Below are positions 34,073 to 42,300 of a stretch of DNA of 64,000 nt, piece by piece. The translations under genes were made by a program, and so were the position numbers. Under the pieces are notes generated by a model, which saw only the letters and a program-made list of their open reading frames with translations, was not told where the DNA came from and made no database searches. Within the stretch, counting starts at the first letter, position 1. The number at the start of each line of letters is the position of its first letter. The stretch lies in contig NZ_CP114065.1 of NCBI RefSeq assembly GCF_027627575.1, forward strand, positions 5,270,001 to 5,334,000, read 5' to 3'. This stretch comes from Kribbella sp. CA-293567. Lineage in GTDB: Bacteria > Actinomycetota > Actinomycetes > Propionibacteriales > Kribbellaceae.

Positions 34073-34996
34073 ATGAACGCAAGACGACTGGTACCGGCCT
34101 TCGGGCTGGCATCTTTGGTGCTGGGTCTCATCACGATCCCGGCGACCGCAGCAACCGCGAACGGCACGCAGCAGGCCGCCGCCTGCCAGCTCGACCTCGG
34201 AGCCATGAACCAGGAGTACGGGCTTCAGCGGCAGCAGATCACCGCTGGCAACCCACCGAGCGTGCAGCCGATGGAAGAGCTGGTGGCGAAGGCCTTCCCG
34301 AACATGCAGGTCCGGCAGACCAGCTCGTGGGTGCGCGAGCCGAACATCGCGGGATTCGACTACTACGGCAAGGTCACCCTCGGCGCGTCCATGTACTCGG
34401 CGGTCTACCGATCCGACACTCCCGACGCGGGCGTGACGTTGACCAAGATCGGCGGTGGCTGGGACGCTTTCTCGAACTACGAGGAGTCCCGCTACGACGA
34501 GGGCGCGAGGCCGGGGTCGCAGGCGCACACCTTCGAGTACGGACTGCGCACCGACGGGTTGCTGTTCCGCTGGCAGCTGATCGGCGGCAAGTGGGTCGGC
34601 AAGAGTTCGTCCGCCGGCTTCGCGTCCGTGAAGACGATGGCGCTGATCAGCCAGACCCGCGGCTACGACACCTTCCTCGCCAACACCCACGGCGGCGCGC
34701 TTTACACGATCCGGATTCCGGTCAGCAGTCCACTGAAACCGATCGTCACCAAGGTCCGTGGCTCCACCTGGCAGGCCTTCGACCGCCTGATCGCCGAACG
34801 CTGTGGCCAGTACGGCACGCTCCTGCTCGGCGTCGACTGGGAAACCCAGGCCAGCTACCTGTACGCCGTCGGCGACGCGAACGGCACCTCGACGGTGATC
34901 AACGGTCTCGGCAAGGTGCCGGGCCTGCAGAACAGCGGGATGAACTTCCGCTGGACCGGCGTCGCCTTCGCCAACCCACCCCTCAACGGCGACTGA
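34073..34996 (+). CDS. Secreted protein of unknown function next to the exporter
   Basis: A 307-residue protein with a Sec signal peptide (hydrophobic about 7-26, probable cut near ATAATA). The mature part is rich in Tyr, Gly and Trp and seems to consist of repeated beta units (YYGKVTLGASMYSAVYRS, LLFRWQLIGGKWVGKSS, ALYTIRIPVSS, YLYAVGD, NFRWTGVAFANP), as in beta-propeller or tachylectin-like sensors. I cannot assign a family. ATG at 34073 follows GAGAGGGATGG; 56 bp after the ATPase, so cotranscription is likely. Confidence 0.7.
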   Translation: MNARRLVPAFGLASLVLGLITIPATAATANGTQQAAACQLDLGAMNQEYGLQRQQITAGNPPSVQPMEELVAKAFPNMQVRQTSSWVREPNIAGFDYYGKVTLGASMYSAVYRSDTPDAGVTLTKIGGGWDAFSNYEESRYDEGARPGSQAHTFEYGLRTDGLLFRWQLIGGKWVGKSSSAGFASVKTMALISQTRGYDTFLANTHGGALYTIRIPVSSPLKPIVTKVRGSTWQAFDRLIAERCGQYGTLLLGVDWETQASYLYAVGDANGTSTVINGLGKVPGLQNSGMNFRWTGVAFANPPLNGD

Positions 34997-35011
34997 CCCC
35001 GCCCAACCGCC

Positions 35012-36478
35012 TCACACTCCTTGAAAGAGCGGGGCGTGAGGCGGACCTTCGCGGAGTAGCTGGTCGAGCAACCGGGCAAGCGAACGCGGTGACAGGTACG
35101 CCGGGCCTTCGTGCGCTCGAAGCTCGTCGAGAGTCCACCAGCGGTGTCCATGGACGTTCTCCGTTAGCAGCTCTGCCGCCGACATCGTTCCGGCTGGGGT
35201 GAAAGAGTCGACCCTGATCAGGAAGTAATCGTTGACGACCCCGTCGTAGCCCGCGGCGTGGCCGGGTGCGACGGTCACCTGGTGCCACAGATGGGGCGGA
35301 TCGGCCGGTACTTCGAGGCCGATCTCCTCGCCGAGCTCACGAGACAGGGCCTCGAGCAACGTCTCTCCCGGTTCCACCCCACCACCCGGAGCGGCCCACA
35401 CGACCTTGCCGTCGCCGAACTCGAACCGCATCAGCAGCACCCGGTCCCGAGCATCCAGTACTACGGCTCGCGCCGCCGGCCGCAGCAAAGGCGCAGGGAG
35501 TTGCACCTCCGCCTCGACACTCTTCTCATGGGCTACGAAGCCGAAGCGGGCGTTGACTTTCTGCATGGCCGTGTTGGTTTCGGCGGTCCAGGTGTGGAGG
35601 AGCTTCTGGGTGGTCCGGTGGGCGGCGAGCTGGTCGAGGTTGGCCAGCTTGAGGTGGGTGCCGAGGTTGTGGCCGCGGTGGGCGCGGAGGACGAGGGTGT
35701 CGTCCTGCTGGGCGGCGTCCGGGTTCGACTTGGAGAGGTAGATGGTGGTGTAGCCGGCCGGGGCGCCGTCGGGGGTGCGGGCCATCGTGAACAGCGCGAG
35801 GTAGTTCCTGGCGGTGCGGACCTGCTGCGCGCGGATCTTCTCCACGTCCCAGGGCACGAGGTCCTTCGTCATGCCGCCCGTCGGGACATCGCGGTCCATC
35901 GCGGTCCGCAGGTCGGCGAGCGCCTGCAGGTGCTCCTCGGGACACGGACCGGCCCACGAGGTCAGCACGTACCCCTCCAGCGGCTCGACCTCGACCGAAC
36001 CCGTCCACGGAAGCTCCACCACCAGGTGGTCCTCGATGTTCTCGACGACGAAACCGAGCTGCGCGGCGAAGACACTCCCCGGCCAAGTCTCGACGGTGAA
36101 CCCCTCCGGCACCGCCAGCTCGCACTGGAAGATCGTTCGCCCCAGCTCGGCCGCCCGGGACCTCGCCCAGCCCCACAGCGCGGTCGCGATCCCCCGGCGC
36201 CGATCGGCCGGAGCCACGTCGATCTCGACCGACACCGCGTCGAGATTGCTCTGCAGCCAGTACTCGAACAGCATCGCGCCGACCACCCGGTCGTCCTCGA
36301 AGGCCGCCACCGCCAGCCGGGCCTTCATCGGGTTGTCCGTCCCCAGCGACGAGGCCAGCGCCTGGTGGGTCTCCACGATCGCGGCCGGCCGATCGGCGAC
36401 CGCGCCGGCCAGCAGTACGTCGTACCAGGCCCGGAAGGCGCTTTCGTCGGACGGGGAGACCTCGCGCAGGGTGATCAC
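35012..36478 (-). CDS. GNAT-GNAT-Nudix fusion protein
   Basis: A 488-residue three-domain protein. Residues 1-150 form a GNAT domain with VEIDVAPADRRRGIATALWGWARS (acetyl-CoA loop); about 155-325 is a second GNAT-like domain (VLRAHRGHNLGTHLKLANL, TWTAETNTAMQKVNARFGF); about 330-488 is a Nudix hydrolase with an intact box, GGVEPGETLLEALSRELGEE. The tandem GNAT pair resembles mycothiol-synthase-like proteins. Joining of acyl transfer and nucleotide-diphosphate hydrolysis suggests linked steps on one metabolite. Start is uncertain: GTG 36478, or TTG 36490 with GGAG 4 bases upstream; both lie in the leuA terminator hairpin. Confidence 0.85.
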   Translation of the reverse strand: MITLREVSPSDESAFRAWYDVLLAGAVADRPAAIVETHQALASSLGTDNPMKARLAVAAFEDDRVVGAMLFEYWLQSNLDAVSVEIDVAPADRRRGIATALWGWARSRAAELGRTIFQCELAVPEGFTVETWPGSVFAAQLGFVVENIEDHLVVELPWTGSVEVEPLEGYVLTSWAGPCPEEHLQALADLRTAMDRDVPTGGMTKDLVPWDVEKIRAQQVRTARNYLALFTMARTPDGAPAGYTTIYLSKSNPDAAQQDDTLVLRAHRGHNLGTHLKLANLDQLAAHRTTQKLLHTWTAETNTAMQKVNARFGFVAHEKSVEAEVQLPAPLLRPAARAVVLDARDRVLLMRFEFGDGKVVWAAPGGGVEPGETLLEALSRELGEEIGLEVPADPPHLWHQVTVAPGHAAGYDGVVNDYFLIRVDSFTPAGTMSAAELLTENVHGHRWWTLDELRAHEGPAYLSPRSLARLLDQLLREGPPHAPLFQGV

Positions 36479-36505
36479 CCCCAGAGCCAATCAGCTCCGG
36501 GGGTG
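36476..36505 (-). terminator. Hairpin after leuA covering the next gene's start
   Basis: CACCCCCAGAGC (36476-36487) and GCTCCGGGGGTG (36494-36505) pair over 11 of 12 positions with a 6-base loop, starting 17 bp beyond the leuA stop. It can end leuA transcription and also buries both candidate start codons of the GNAT-Nudix gene. Confidence 0.65.
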
Positions 36506-36521
36506 CATCGCCATCGGTTTG

Positions 36522-38240
36522 TCAGCGGGTGGCGCGGTTGATCGCCGAGACGACCGCCTTCAGCGAGGCAGTGAGGATGTTGGCGTCGCGGCCGACGCCC
36601 CAGTAGACCTCGTCGCCGACCTCGCACTCGACGTACGCCGCGGCCAGGGCGTCGCCACCGGACGAGAGCGCGTGCTCGTGGTAGTCCAGCACCCGGACGT
36701 CGTACTTCAGCGGCTGCAGCGCGTCCACGAAGGCCGAGACCGGACCGTTGCCCTCGCCAACCAGTTCGTGCGGTACGCCGCCGGAGTACACCTGGACCCG
36801 CAGCGCGTCGTTCTGGCCCTCACCCGAGGTCGAGTTGACGGTCAGCAGCGACAGCTTGCCGGGCGCCAGGTACTCCGCCTCGAAGATGTCCCACATCTGC
36901 TTCGGGCCGACCTCGCCGCCCTCGGCGTCGGTGTGCTGCTGGATCACCCGGCTGAACTCGATCTGCAGCCGGCGCGGCAGGTCGAGACGGTGCTCGGACT
37001 TCATGATGTACGCCACGCCGCCCTTGCCGGACTGCGAGTTGACCCGGATGACCGCCTCGTACGACCGGCCGACGTCCTTCGGGTCGATCGGCAGGTACGG
37101 CGCCTCCCAGTGCACCTGCCCGACCGGGATACCCTCGGCGGCGGCCTGCTTGTCCAGCGCCTCCAGGCCCTTCTTGATCGCGTCCTGGTGCGAGCCGGAG
37201 AACGCGGTGTAGACCAGGTCACCGGCGTACGGCTGACGCTCGGGGACCCGCATCTGGGTGCAGTACTCGACCGTCCGGCGGATCTCGTCGATGTCGGAGA
37301 AGTCGATCTGCGGGTCGATGCCCTGGCTGAACAGGTTCATCCCCAGCGTCACCAGGTCGACGTTGCCGGTCCGCTCGCCGTGCCCGAACAGGCAGCCCTC
37401 GACCCGGTCCCCACCGGCCATCAGGGCCAGCTCGGTCGCGGCCACCGCCGTCCCGCGGTCGTTGTGCGGGTGCAGGCTGATGGTGCTGAACTCGCGCCGG
37501 GTCAGGTGCCGGCCGAACCACTCGATCTGGTCGGCGTAGACGTTCGGGGTGGACATCTCGACGGTGGCCGGCAGGTTCAGGATGATCTCGCGGCCCTCGG
37601 CCGGCTGCCACGCGTCGCTGACCGCCTCGCAGACGTCCAGCGCGAACTCCAGCTCGGTCCCGGTGAAGATCTCCGGGCTGTACTGGTAGCCGAACTCGCA
37701 GTCGCCCAGCATCTCGTCGGCGTACTTCATCACGGTCTCGGTGCCCCGGACCGCGATGTTGCGGCACTCGGCCTTGTCGACGTTGAAGACCACCCGGCGG
37801 AACAGCGGCGCGGTCGCGTTGTACAGGTGGATGGTGGCCTTCGGCGAGCCCTGCAGCGACTGCACGGTCCGCTCGATCAGCTCCTCGCGGGCCTGGGTCA
37901 GCACCGAGATGGTGACGTCGGAGGGGATCGCGTCGCCCTCGATCAGGCTGCGGACGAAGTCGAAGTCGTACTGGCTGGCGCTGGGGAAACCGACCTCGAT
38001 CTCCTTGTAGCCCATCTTCACCAGCAGGTCGAACATCCGTCGCTTGCGGGCCGGTGACATCGGCTCGACCAGGGCCTGGTTGCCGTCGCGCAGGTCGGTG
38101 GACAGCCAGCGCGGCGTCGCCTCGACCGACTTGGCCGGCCAGGTCCGGTCGGGCAGCTCGATCGGCGGGAACGCGCTGTAGCGCCCGATCGGCAGACCGG
38201 ACGACTGCTGGACGGGCTTGGGCTGGTTCTTGGGTGCCAT
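36522..38240 (-). CDS. leuA: 2-isopropylmalate synthase
   Basis: First committed enzyme of leucine synthesis: acetyl-CoA plus 2-oxoisovalerate to 2-isopropylmalate. 572 residues, the long actinobacterial form. Metal and catalytic landmarks STDLRDGNQAL, EVGFPSASQYDFDF, SLHPHNDRGTAVA and GHGERTGNVDLV; the C-terminal leucine-feedback domain (about 445-572) includes YSGGVPHELVGEGNGPVSAF. ATG at 38240 follows GAGGAG, which lies in the loop of a small CGCGA/TCGCG stem. Regulated by leucine both allosterically and, by its leader peptide, by attenuation. Confidence 0.97.
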   Translation of the reverse strand: MAPKNQPKPVQQSSGLPIGRYSAFPPIELPDRTWPAKSVEATPRWLSTDLRDGNQALVEPMSPARKRRMFDLLVKMGYKEIEVGFPSASQYDFDFVRSLIEGDAIPSDVTISVLTQAREELIERTVQSLQGSPKATIHLYNATAPLFRRVVFNVDKAECRNIAVRGTETVMKYADEMLGDCEFGYQYSPEIFTGTELEFALDVCEAVSDAWQPAEGREIILNLPATVEMSTPNVYADQIEWFGRHLTRREFSTISLHPHNDRGTAVAATELALMAGGDRVEGCLFGHGERTGNVDLVTLGMNLFSQGIDPQIDFSDIDEIRRTVEYCTQMRVPERQPYAGDLVYTAFSGSHQDAIKKGLEALDKQAAAEGIPVGQVHWEAPYLPIDPKDVGRSYEAVIRVNSQSGKGGVAYIMKSEHRLDLPRRLQIEFSRVIQQHTDAEGGEVGPKQMWDIFEAEYLAPGKLSLLTVNSTSGEGQNDALRVQVYSGGVPHELVGEGNGPVSAFVDALQPLKYDVRVLDYHEHALSSGGDALAAAYVECEVGDEVYWGVGRDANILTASLKAVVSAINRATR

Positions 38241-38297
38241 GATGCGCGATCTCCTCGCGGGAAGTGTGAAATGCGGGTCAAGGTGCGACCGGCGCAG

Positions 38298-38315
38298 CGC
38301 CATCTGGAAATGGCG
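38298..38315 (-). promoter_or_regulatory. Leader hairpin between leuL and leuA
   Basis: CGCCAT/ATGGCG perfect 6-bp stem with 6-base loop in the leuA leader. Upstream in the RNA, CCGCGGCG (38360-38353, inside the leader peptide gene just past its Leu codons) can pair with CGCCGCGG (38328-38321), so ribosome position on the leader can change folding. Confidence 0.5.
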
Positions 38316-38344
38316 GATCTCCGCGGCGAGGAAACCGGCCTACG

Positions 38345-38389
38345 TCAGGCCCCGCCGCGGCAGCGAAGGAGAAGAAGCTGGTGCCGCAT
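38345..38389 (-). CDS. leuL: Leucine attenuator leader peptide
   Basis: A 14-codon ORF encoding MRHQLLLLRCRGGA, 104 bp before leuA. Four consecutive Leu codons are CTT CTT CTC CTT; CTT is very rare in this GC-rich genome, making the run a sensitive gauge of charged tRNA-Leu. A -10-like TAGACT (38405-38400) lies 10 bases upstream, so the mRNA probably starts at or near this ATG. Leucine-run leaders before leuA are a known actinobacterial attenuation theme; the exact antiterminator fold here is not resolved. Confidence 0.8.
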   Translation of the reverse strand: MRHQLLLLRCRGGA

Positions 38390-38399
38390 GATGCGGGCG

Positions 38400-38405
38400 A
38401 GTCTA
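38400..38405 (-). promoter_or_regulatory. -10 box of the leuL-leuA promoter
   Basis: TAGACT on the minus strand, 10 bases before the leuL ATG. The -35 candidate is weak (around TTCGAC, 38430-38425). Upstream bases also hold the start of the divergent PPOX gene at 38516. Confidence 0.45.
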
Positions 38406-38515
38406 TCCGCAACCTCATCCATCGGTCGAACCGGCGGTCTCGCACACCGAGACGGAGAGTGACCGTCCAGGCCGGCCCGCTGACGGCGGTTCGGCGGGAT
38501 CCCTAGGCTGCGGGC

Positions 38516-38926
38516 ATGACCTCTGAGCTTCTCGGAACCACCGGCCTCGGCGTCCTCGTCACCCTCAAGCGCGACGGCCGCCCGCAGTTGTCCAACGTCA
38601 CCTACCTGCACGACGGCGGGCGGATCCGCATCTCGCTGACCGCCGACCGGGCCAAGACCAGGAACCTGCGCCGCGATCCCCGCGCGAGTCTCTACGTCAA
38701 CGGCCCCAACGGCCGCTCGTACCTGGTGGTGGAGGGCAACGCCGAACTGTCCGCGGTCGCCGCCGACGTACACGACGAGACCGTCGACCAGCTCGTCGCC
38801 TACTACCGCGAGGCCTCCGGCGAGCACCCCGACTGGGACGACTACCGCCGCGCGATGGTGGCCGACCAGCGTCTGCTCTTCACCATGACCATCGATCACA
38901 CCTACGGCATGCCGACCCCCGGCTAG
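38516..38926 (+). CDS. PPOX-class F420-dependent oxidoreductase family protein
   Basis: A 136-residue split-barrel flavin/deazaflavin protein. Landmarks GVLVTLKRDGRPQLSNVTYLHDGGRIRISLTADRAKTRNLRRDPRASLYV and the C-terminal LLFTMTIDHTYGM (described in pieces) are typical of actinobacterial PPOX proteins that use F420. Likely reduces an unsaturated small molecule; substrate unknown. Divergent from leuL-leuA. Confidence 0.85.
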   Translation: MTSELLGTTGLGVLVTLKRDGRPQLSNVTYLHDGGRIRISLTADRAKTRNLRRDPRASLYVNGPNGRSYLVVEGNAELSAVAADVHDETVDQLVAYYREASGEHPDWDDYRRAMVADQRLLFTMTIDHTYGMPTPG

Positions 38927-38992
38927 CCCGGAAAATCCCTACCGCGGATAAATGGGTCGCGGTGGCCGCCGTACAGGCTGCACTCTGGGCAG

Positions 38993-39982
38993 GTGGACAT
39001 CACCAGGCTTTCTCCCGATGACGCGGCCGGTTGCGCCGACGCGGTGGCGTTGCTGAACGCGACGCACGCCGTCGACTGCCCGGCAGCGCTGCTGTCGACT
39101 CCGTTCGGCTACGCGGCGCACCTGCGCTACGGCTGGGACGGCGATCCCGGGCGCAGCTTCCTGGCCCGCGACGAGAACTGCACCGCGGTCGGGCTGCTCG
39201 AGTTCTTCGCGCCGACCCGGGACAACCTCAACCTGGCCTGGATCGAGGTCGAGGTCCATCCCGAGCATCGTGGCCGCGGAATCGGCAGCGAGCTGGTCCG
39301 GTACGCCGAGCAACTGGCCGGCGAGCTCGGTCGTACTTCGTTCGGCATCGGCGCCTGGGACCTGCCGAAGGCGGACGCCTTCGTCAAACGGCACGGGTTC
39401 GAGCAGAAGGCCGTCGAGGTGAACCGGCGCCAGGACCTCACCAACCTGGACTGGACCACCGTGCAGAAGCTGTACGACGAAGCGGTGCTCGCCTCGGCCG
39501 ACTACGAGGTGGTGCGGATCGTCGGCGAACTGCCCGACGACCTGCTGGACGGCATGGTCGCGGTCACCGCCTCGATCAACGACGCACCCAAGGACGACCT
39601 CGCCATCGAGGATGAGATCTTCACCCCCGAGCGGCTGCGCGCCTACGAGGCCTCCCGGCGTGGGCACGAACAGACCGTGTACCGGGTGATCGCGCGGCAC
39701 CGCACGACCGGTGAGCCGGCCGGCCACTCGGTGGTCACCGTGGAGCGGGAGCGTCCGCACATCGCGGAGCAGCACGACACCGCCGTCTCCCGCGACCACC
39801 GCGGCCACCGGCTCGGTGCGCTGGTCAAGACCGCCATGCTGCTCTGGCTGCGCGAAGCCGAACCGGCCGTCACCCAGCTGGACACCTGGAACGCGGAGTC
39901 CAACAACCACATGATCGGGATCAACGAGCAGCTCGGCTACTTCATCGTCGCGCGGACGATCGACTACCAGAAGACGCTCTGA
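38993..39982 (+). CDS. GNAT N-acetyltransferase (tandem-domain type)
   Basis: A 329-residue protein with two GNAT domains: the first (about 1-150) has a clear acetyl-CoA loop VEVHPEHRGRGIGSELV; the second (about 160-329) has SRDHRGHRLGALVKTAML and ends NAESNNHMIGINEQLGY. Domain layout resembles the GNAT part of the fusion at 35012 and mycothiol-synthase-like enzymes. GTG start at 38993. Its 3' end overlaps the convergent LysR gene by 41 bp. Confidence 0.85.
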   Translation: MDITRLSPDDAAGCADAVALLNATHAVDCPAALLSTPFGYAAHLRYGWDGDPGRSFLARDENCTAVGLLEFFAPTRDNLNLAWIEVEVHPEHRGRGIGSELVRYAEQLAGELGRTSFGIGAWDLPKADAFVKRHGFEQKAVEVNRRQDLTNLDWTTVQKLYDEAVLASADYEVVRIVGELPDDLLDGMVAVTASINDAPKDDLAIEDEIFTPERLRAYEASRRGHEQTVYRVIARHRTTGEPAGHSVVTVERERPHIAEQHDTAVSRDHRGHRLGALVKTAMLLWLREAEPAVTQLDTWNAESNNHMIGINEQLGYFIVARTIDYQKTL

Positions 39983-40877
39983 ACGCCTGCCGGCAGTAAG
40001 CGAGGAACGCCTCACCCCGCCGGGTGAGGCGTCCTCCCCCGGCCCACCCGAGCACCACGGGCGTCGTCGGTACGACGTCGGCCAGCGCCCGGGTCAGTAC
40101 CGGCAGCCCTTCGTAGCCGACCTCGACGGCCGGCGTCTGCACGGTCAGCGAGTATCCGATGCCTCGGGCAACCAGTGCGCGGGCGAGCTCGAAGCTTCCG
40201 GCCCGGTACGCCGGCCGCATCTCCAGTCCGGCGGCCTCGAAGACCGCCCGGAAGTAACGCTCGCTCGGCGGCACGTCCAGCAGCACGAACGGCTCCTCGG
40301 CCAGCTCCGCCAGCCGGATCGACCGCCGTCGCGCGAGCCGATGCCCTCCCGGAAGCACCAGCGACGGCGCACGGTCGTGCAACACCACGCTGTCGATACC
40401 CGGCAGCAGGTCCTGCTGGTAAAGGAAAGCCAGCTCGCAGCTCCCGTCGAGCAACGCGGCCTGGAGGTCCGGGAGGGTGCCCTCCACGAAGCTGATCTCG
40501 ACGCCCGGCTCCGCCGCACCGAAGCCGGCGATCGCCAACGGCAGATGGAACGGCGCGATGGGCGCGTAACACCCGATCGTCAGCCGCCCCTCGATCTCCT
40601 GCCCCAGGCCGCGAGCACCGGCGCCCAATTCCGACAACGCGGCCAGCACCTTCCGCCCGTCGGCGACCACCTGCCGGCCGGCGGCCGTCAAGCAGGTGCC
40701 CCGCCGCGAGCCACGCAATACGAGGGTGACGTCGAGCGCCCGCTCCAGCTCCCCCACGGCCAGCGACACCGCCGACTGCGAGACATGGCAACGAGCAGCC
40801 GCGGCCGTGATCCCGCCGGTCTCGGCGATCGCGACCAGATACTCCAGTTGCCGCGGTGAGACATTGGGCAGGGACAT
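39942..40877 (-). CDS. LysR-family transcriptional regulator
   Basis: A 311-residue LysR regulator: N-terminal winged helix (SPRQLEYLVAIAETGGITAAAARCHVSQSAVS) and an effector-binding domain (about 95-295) with LTIGCYAPIAP and EPFVLLDVPPSERYF. Probably controls the divergent nitroreductase across 71 bp; TGATCA (40882-40887) is the only short palindrome I see there. The last 41 bp overlap the convergent GNAT gene. Confidence 0.92.
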   Translation of the reverse strand: MSLPNVSPRQLEYLVAIAETGGITAAAARCHVSQSAVSLAVGELERALDVTLVLRGSRRGTCLTAAGRQVVADGRKVLAALSELGAGARGLGQEIEGRLTIGCYAPIAPFHLPLAIAGFGAAEPGVEISFVEGTLPDLQAALLDGSCELAFLYQQDLLPGIDSVVLHDRAPSLVLPGGHRLARRRSIRLAELAEEPFVLLDVPPSERYFRAVFEAAGLEMRPAYRAGSFELARALVARGIGYSLTVQTPAVEVGYEGLPVLTRALADVVPTTPVVLGWAGGGRLTRRGEAFLAYCRQAFRASSGSRSSARR

Positions 40878-40948
40878 GAGCTGATCATATGGTTCACCGC
40901 AGTTTCTCAAGCTGGACTCATGATGCCGGCGCTGACTACCTTCGACAG

Positions 40949-41632
40949 GTGAGCCGCAGCCATCAGCATCCCTTCGTCCCCTACGTTCCTCGCCGCGTAC
41001 CGGTCGAGGAAGGCCTGCGCCGCGGCGCCGCGTTCCAGCAAGAGCTGGAGGCGCGGCGATCAGTGCGGTGGTTCTCAGCCGATCCGGTACCGCTGGAAGC
41101 GATCGAGCTCGCGGTCGGCGCGGCCAACACGGCGCCGAGCGGAGCGCATCACCAGCCCTGGACGTTCGTGGCGACCGACGACCCGGAGATCAAACGCAGT
41201 GTGCGGCTGGCCGCCGAGGAGGAAGAGCGGAAGTTCTACCTGGACCGCGAACTGCCCGAGTGGCACTCGGCGCTCGCGCGGCTGGAGACCGACCAGCACA
41301 AGGAGTTCCTCGAGGTCGCGCCCTGGCTGGTGGTGGCGTTCGCGCAGAAGCACACTCCGCGGCCCGACGGCAGCTCGCGCAAGAACTACTACGTCTCCGA
41401 GAGTGTCGGCATCGCCTGCGGCTTCTTCATCGCCGCGCTGCACCGGATGGGCCTTGCGACGCTGACCCACACCCCGAACCCGATGGCCTTCCTGACCAAG
41501 GTTCTCGACCGGCCGCGGCACGAACGGCCGTACATCCTGTTCCCGGTCGGCTACCCGGCCGCCGACTGCGAGGTGCCCGAGCTGACCCGCAAGCCACTCG
41601 GGGAAGCGCTCATCGTGCGGCGGGCTCGATGA
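40949..41632 (+). CDS. Nitroreductase family protein
   Basis: FMN-dependent oxidoreductase of 227 residues with FMN-binding start RRSVRWFS, NTAPSGAHHQPWTFV and C-terminal KPLGEALIVRR; the LATLTHTPNPM region resembles the iodotyrosine-deiodinase/BluB branch. I choose GTG 40949 since conserved sequence begins after it and the alternative ATG 40889 would leave almost no room for the divergent promoter. Its end overlaps the convergent GNAT gene by 23 bp. Probably under the divergent LysR regulator. Confidence 0.85.
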   Translation: MSRSHQHPFVPYVPRRVPVEEGLRRGAAFQQELEARRSVRWFSADPVPLEAIELAVGAANTAPSGAHHQPWTFVATDDPEIKRSVRLAAEEEERKFYLDRELPEWHSALARLETDQHKEFLEVAPWLVVAFAQKHTPRPDGSSRKNYYVSESVGIACGFFIAALHRMGLATLTHTPNPMAFLTKVLDRPRHERPYILFPVGYPAADCEVPELTRKPLGEALIVRRAR

Positions 41633-42299
41633 TGGTGACAGACATCCGGTTGCTGACGCTGAAGCCCAGGCCCTCGTAGAGCCGGATAGCGCTCGCGTTG
41701 GTGGCGCCGGTGTGCAGGAACGGGTGCGCTCCGGCCTTCTCGATGCCGAAGGCAACATCTCGGACGAGCCGGCCGGCCAGCCCCTGGCCACGGTACGCCG
41801 GGTGCGTGCAGACGCCGCTGATCTCGACGAAGCCGGGCAGGTGGTAGCGCTCGCCTGCCATCGCGACGAGTTCGCCGCCGCGCCGCAGACCGACGTACCG
41901 GCCGCACTCGATCGTCCGGACCCGGAACGGGCCCGGGTCGGTCAGCGCGACCAGCGCGACCATCTCGGGGACGTCCCCGGGGCCCAGCTCCACCGCCTCC
42001 GGATCCTCGGCCCCGAACGCTTCCGGCGCGGAGAACTGCACCAGACCGAACTTCTGGACCAGCTTGACGCTGTCCGGAAGCGGCAGGTCGGGACGCTTGA
42101 AGGCGACCGAGTTGCCGACGCCGACCAGCTCGACGGCGTCCGCCCAGTCCTGCTCGGTCGGCTCCTCGGGCAGTCCCAGGAAGGGCGCGACCTGGGTCTG
42201 GTAGCGGCGTACCCGGCCCTGGACCTCGGCGAGCCGAGCGTGCGGACCGGTCAGCGCGTAGTACGCCGGGTTCGTCAGCATCGCCGAGGTCGTGCTCAC
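41610..42299 (-). CDS. GNAT-family N-acetyltransferase
   Basis: A 229-residue protein: an N-terminal helical region (1-110) and a C-terminal GNAT domain with ISGVCTHPAYRGQGLAGRLV (acetyl-CoA loop), FLHTGATNASAIRLYEGLGF. Similar to FR47-like acetyltransferases. GTG start at 42299, one base after the era stop. Substrate unknown. Confidence 0.85.
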   Translation of the reverse strand: MSTTSAMLTNPAYYALTGPHARLAEVQGRVRRYQTQVAPFLGLPEEPTEQDWADAVELVGVGNSVAFKRPDLPLPDSVKLVQKFGLVQFSAPEAFGAEDPEAVELGPGDVPEMVALVALTDPGPFRVRTIECGRYVGLRRGGELVAMAGERYHLPGFVEISGVCTHPAYRGQGLAGRLVRDVAFGIEKAGAHPFLHTGATNASAIRLYEGLGFSVSNRMSVTIIEPAAR

Positions 42300-42300
42300 G

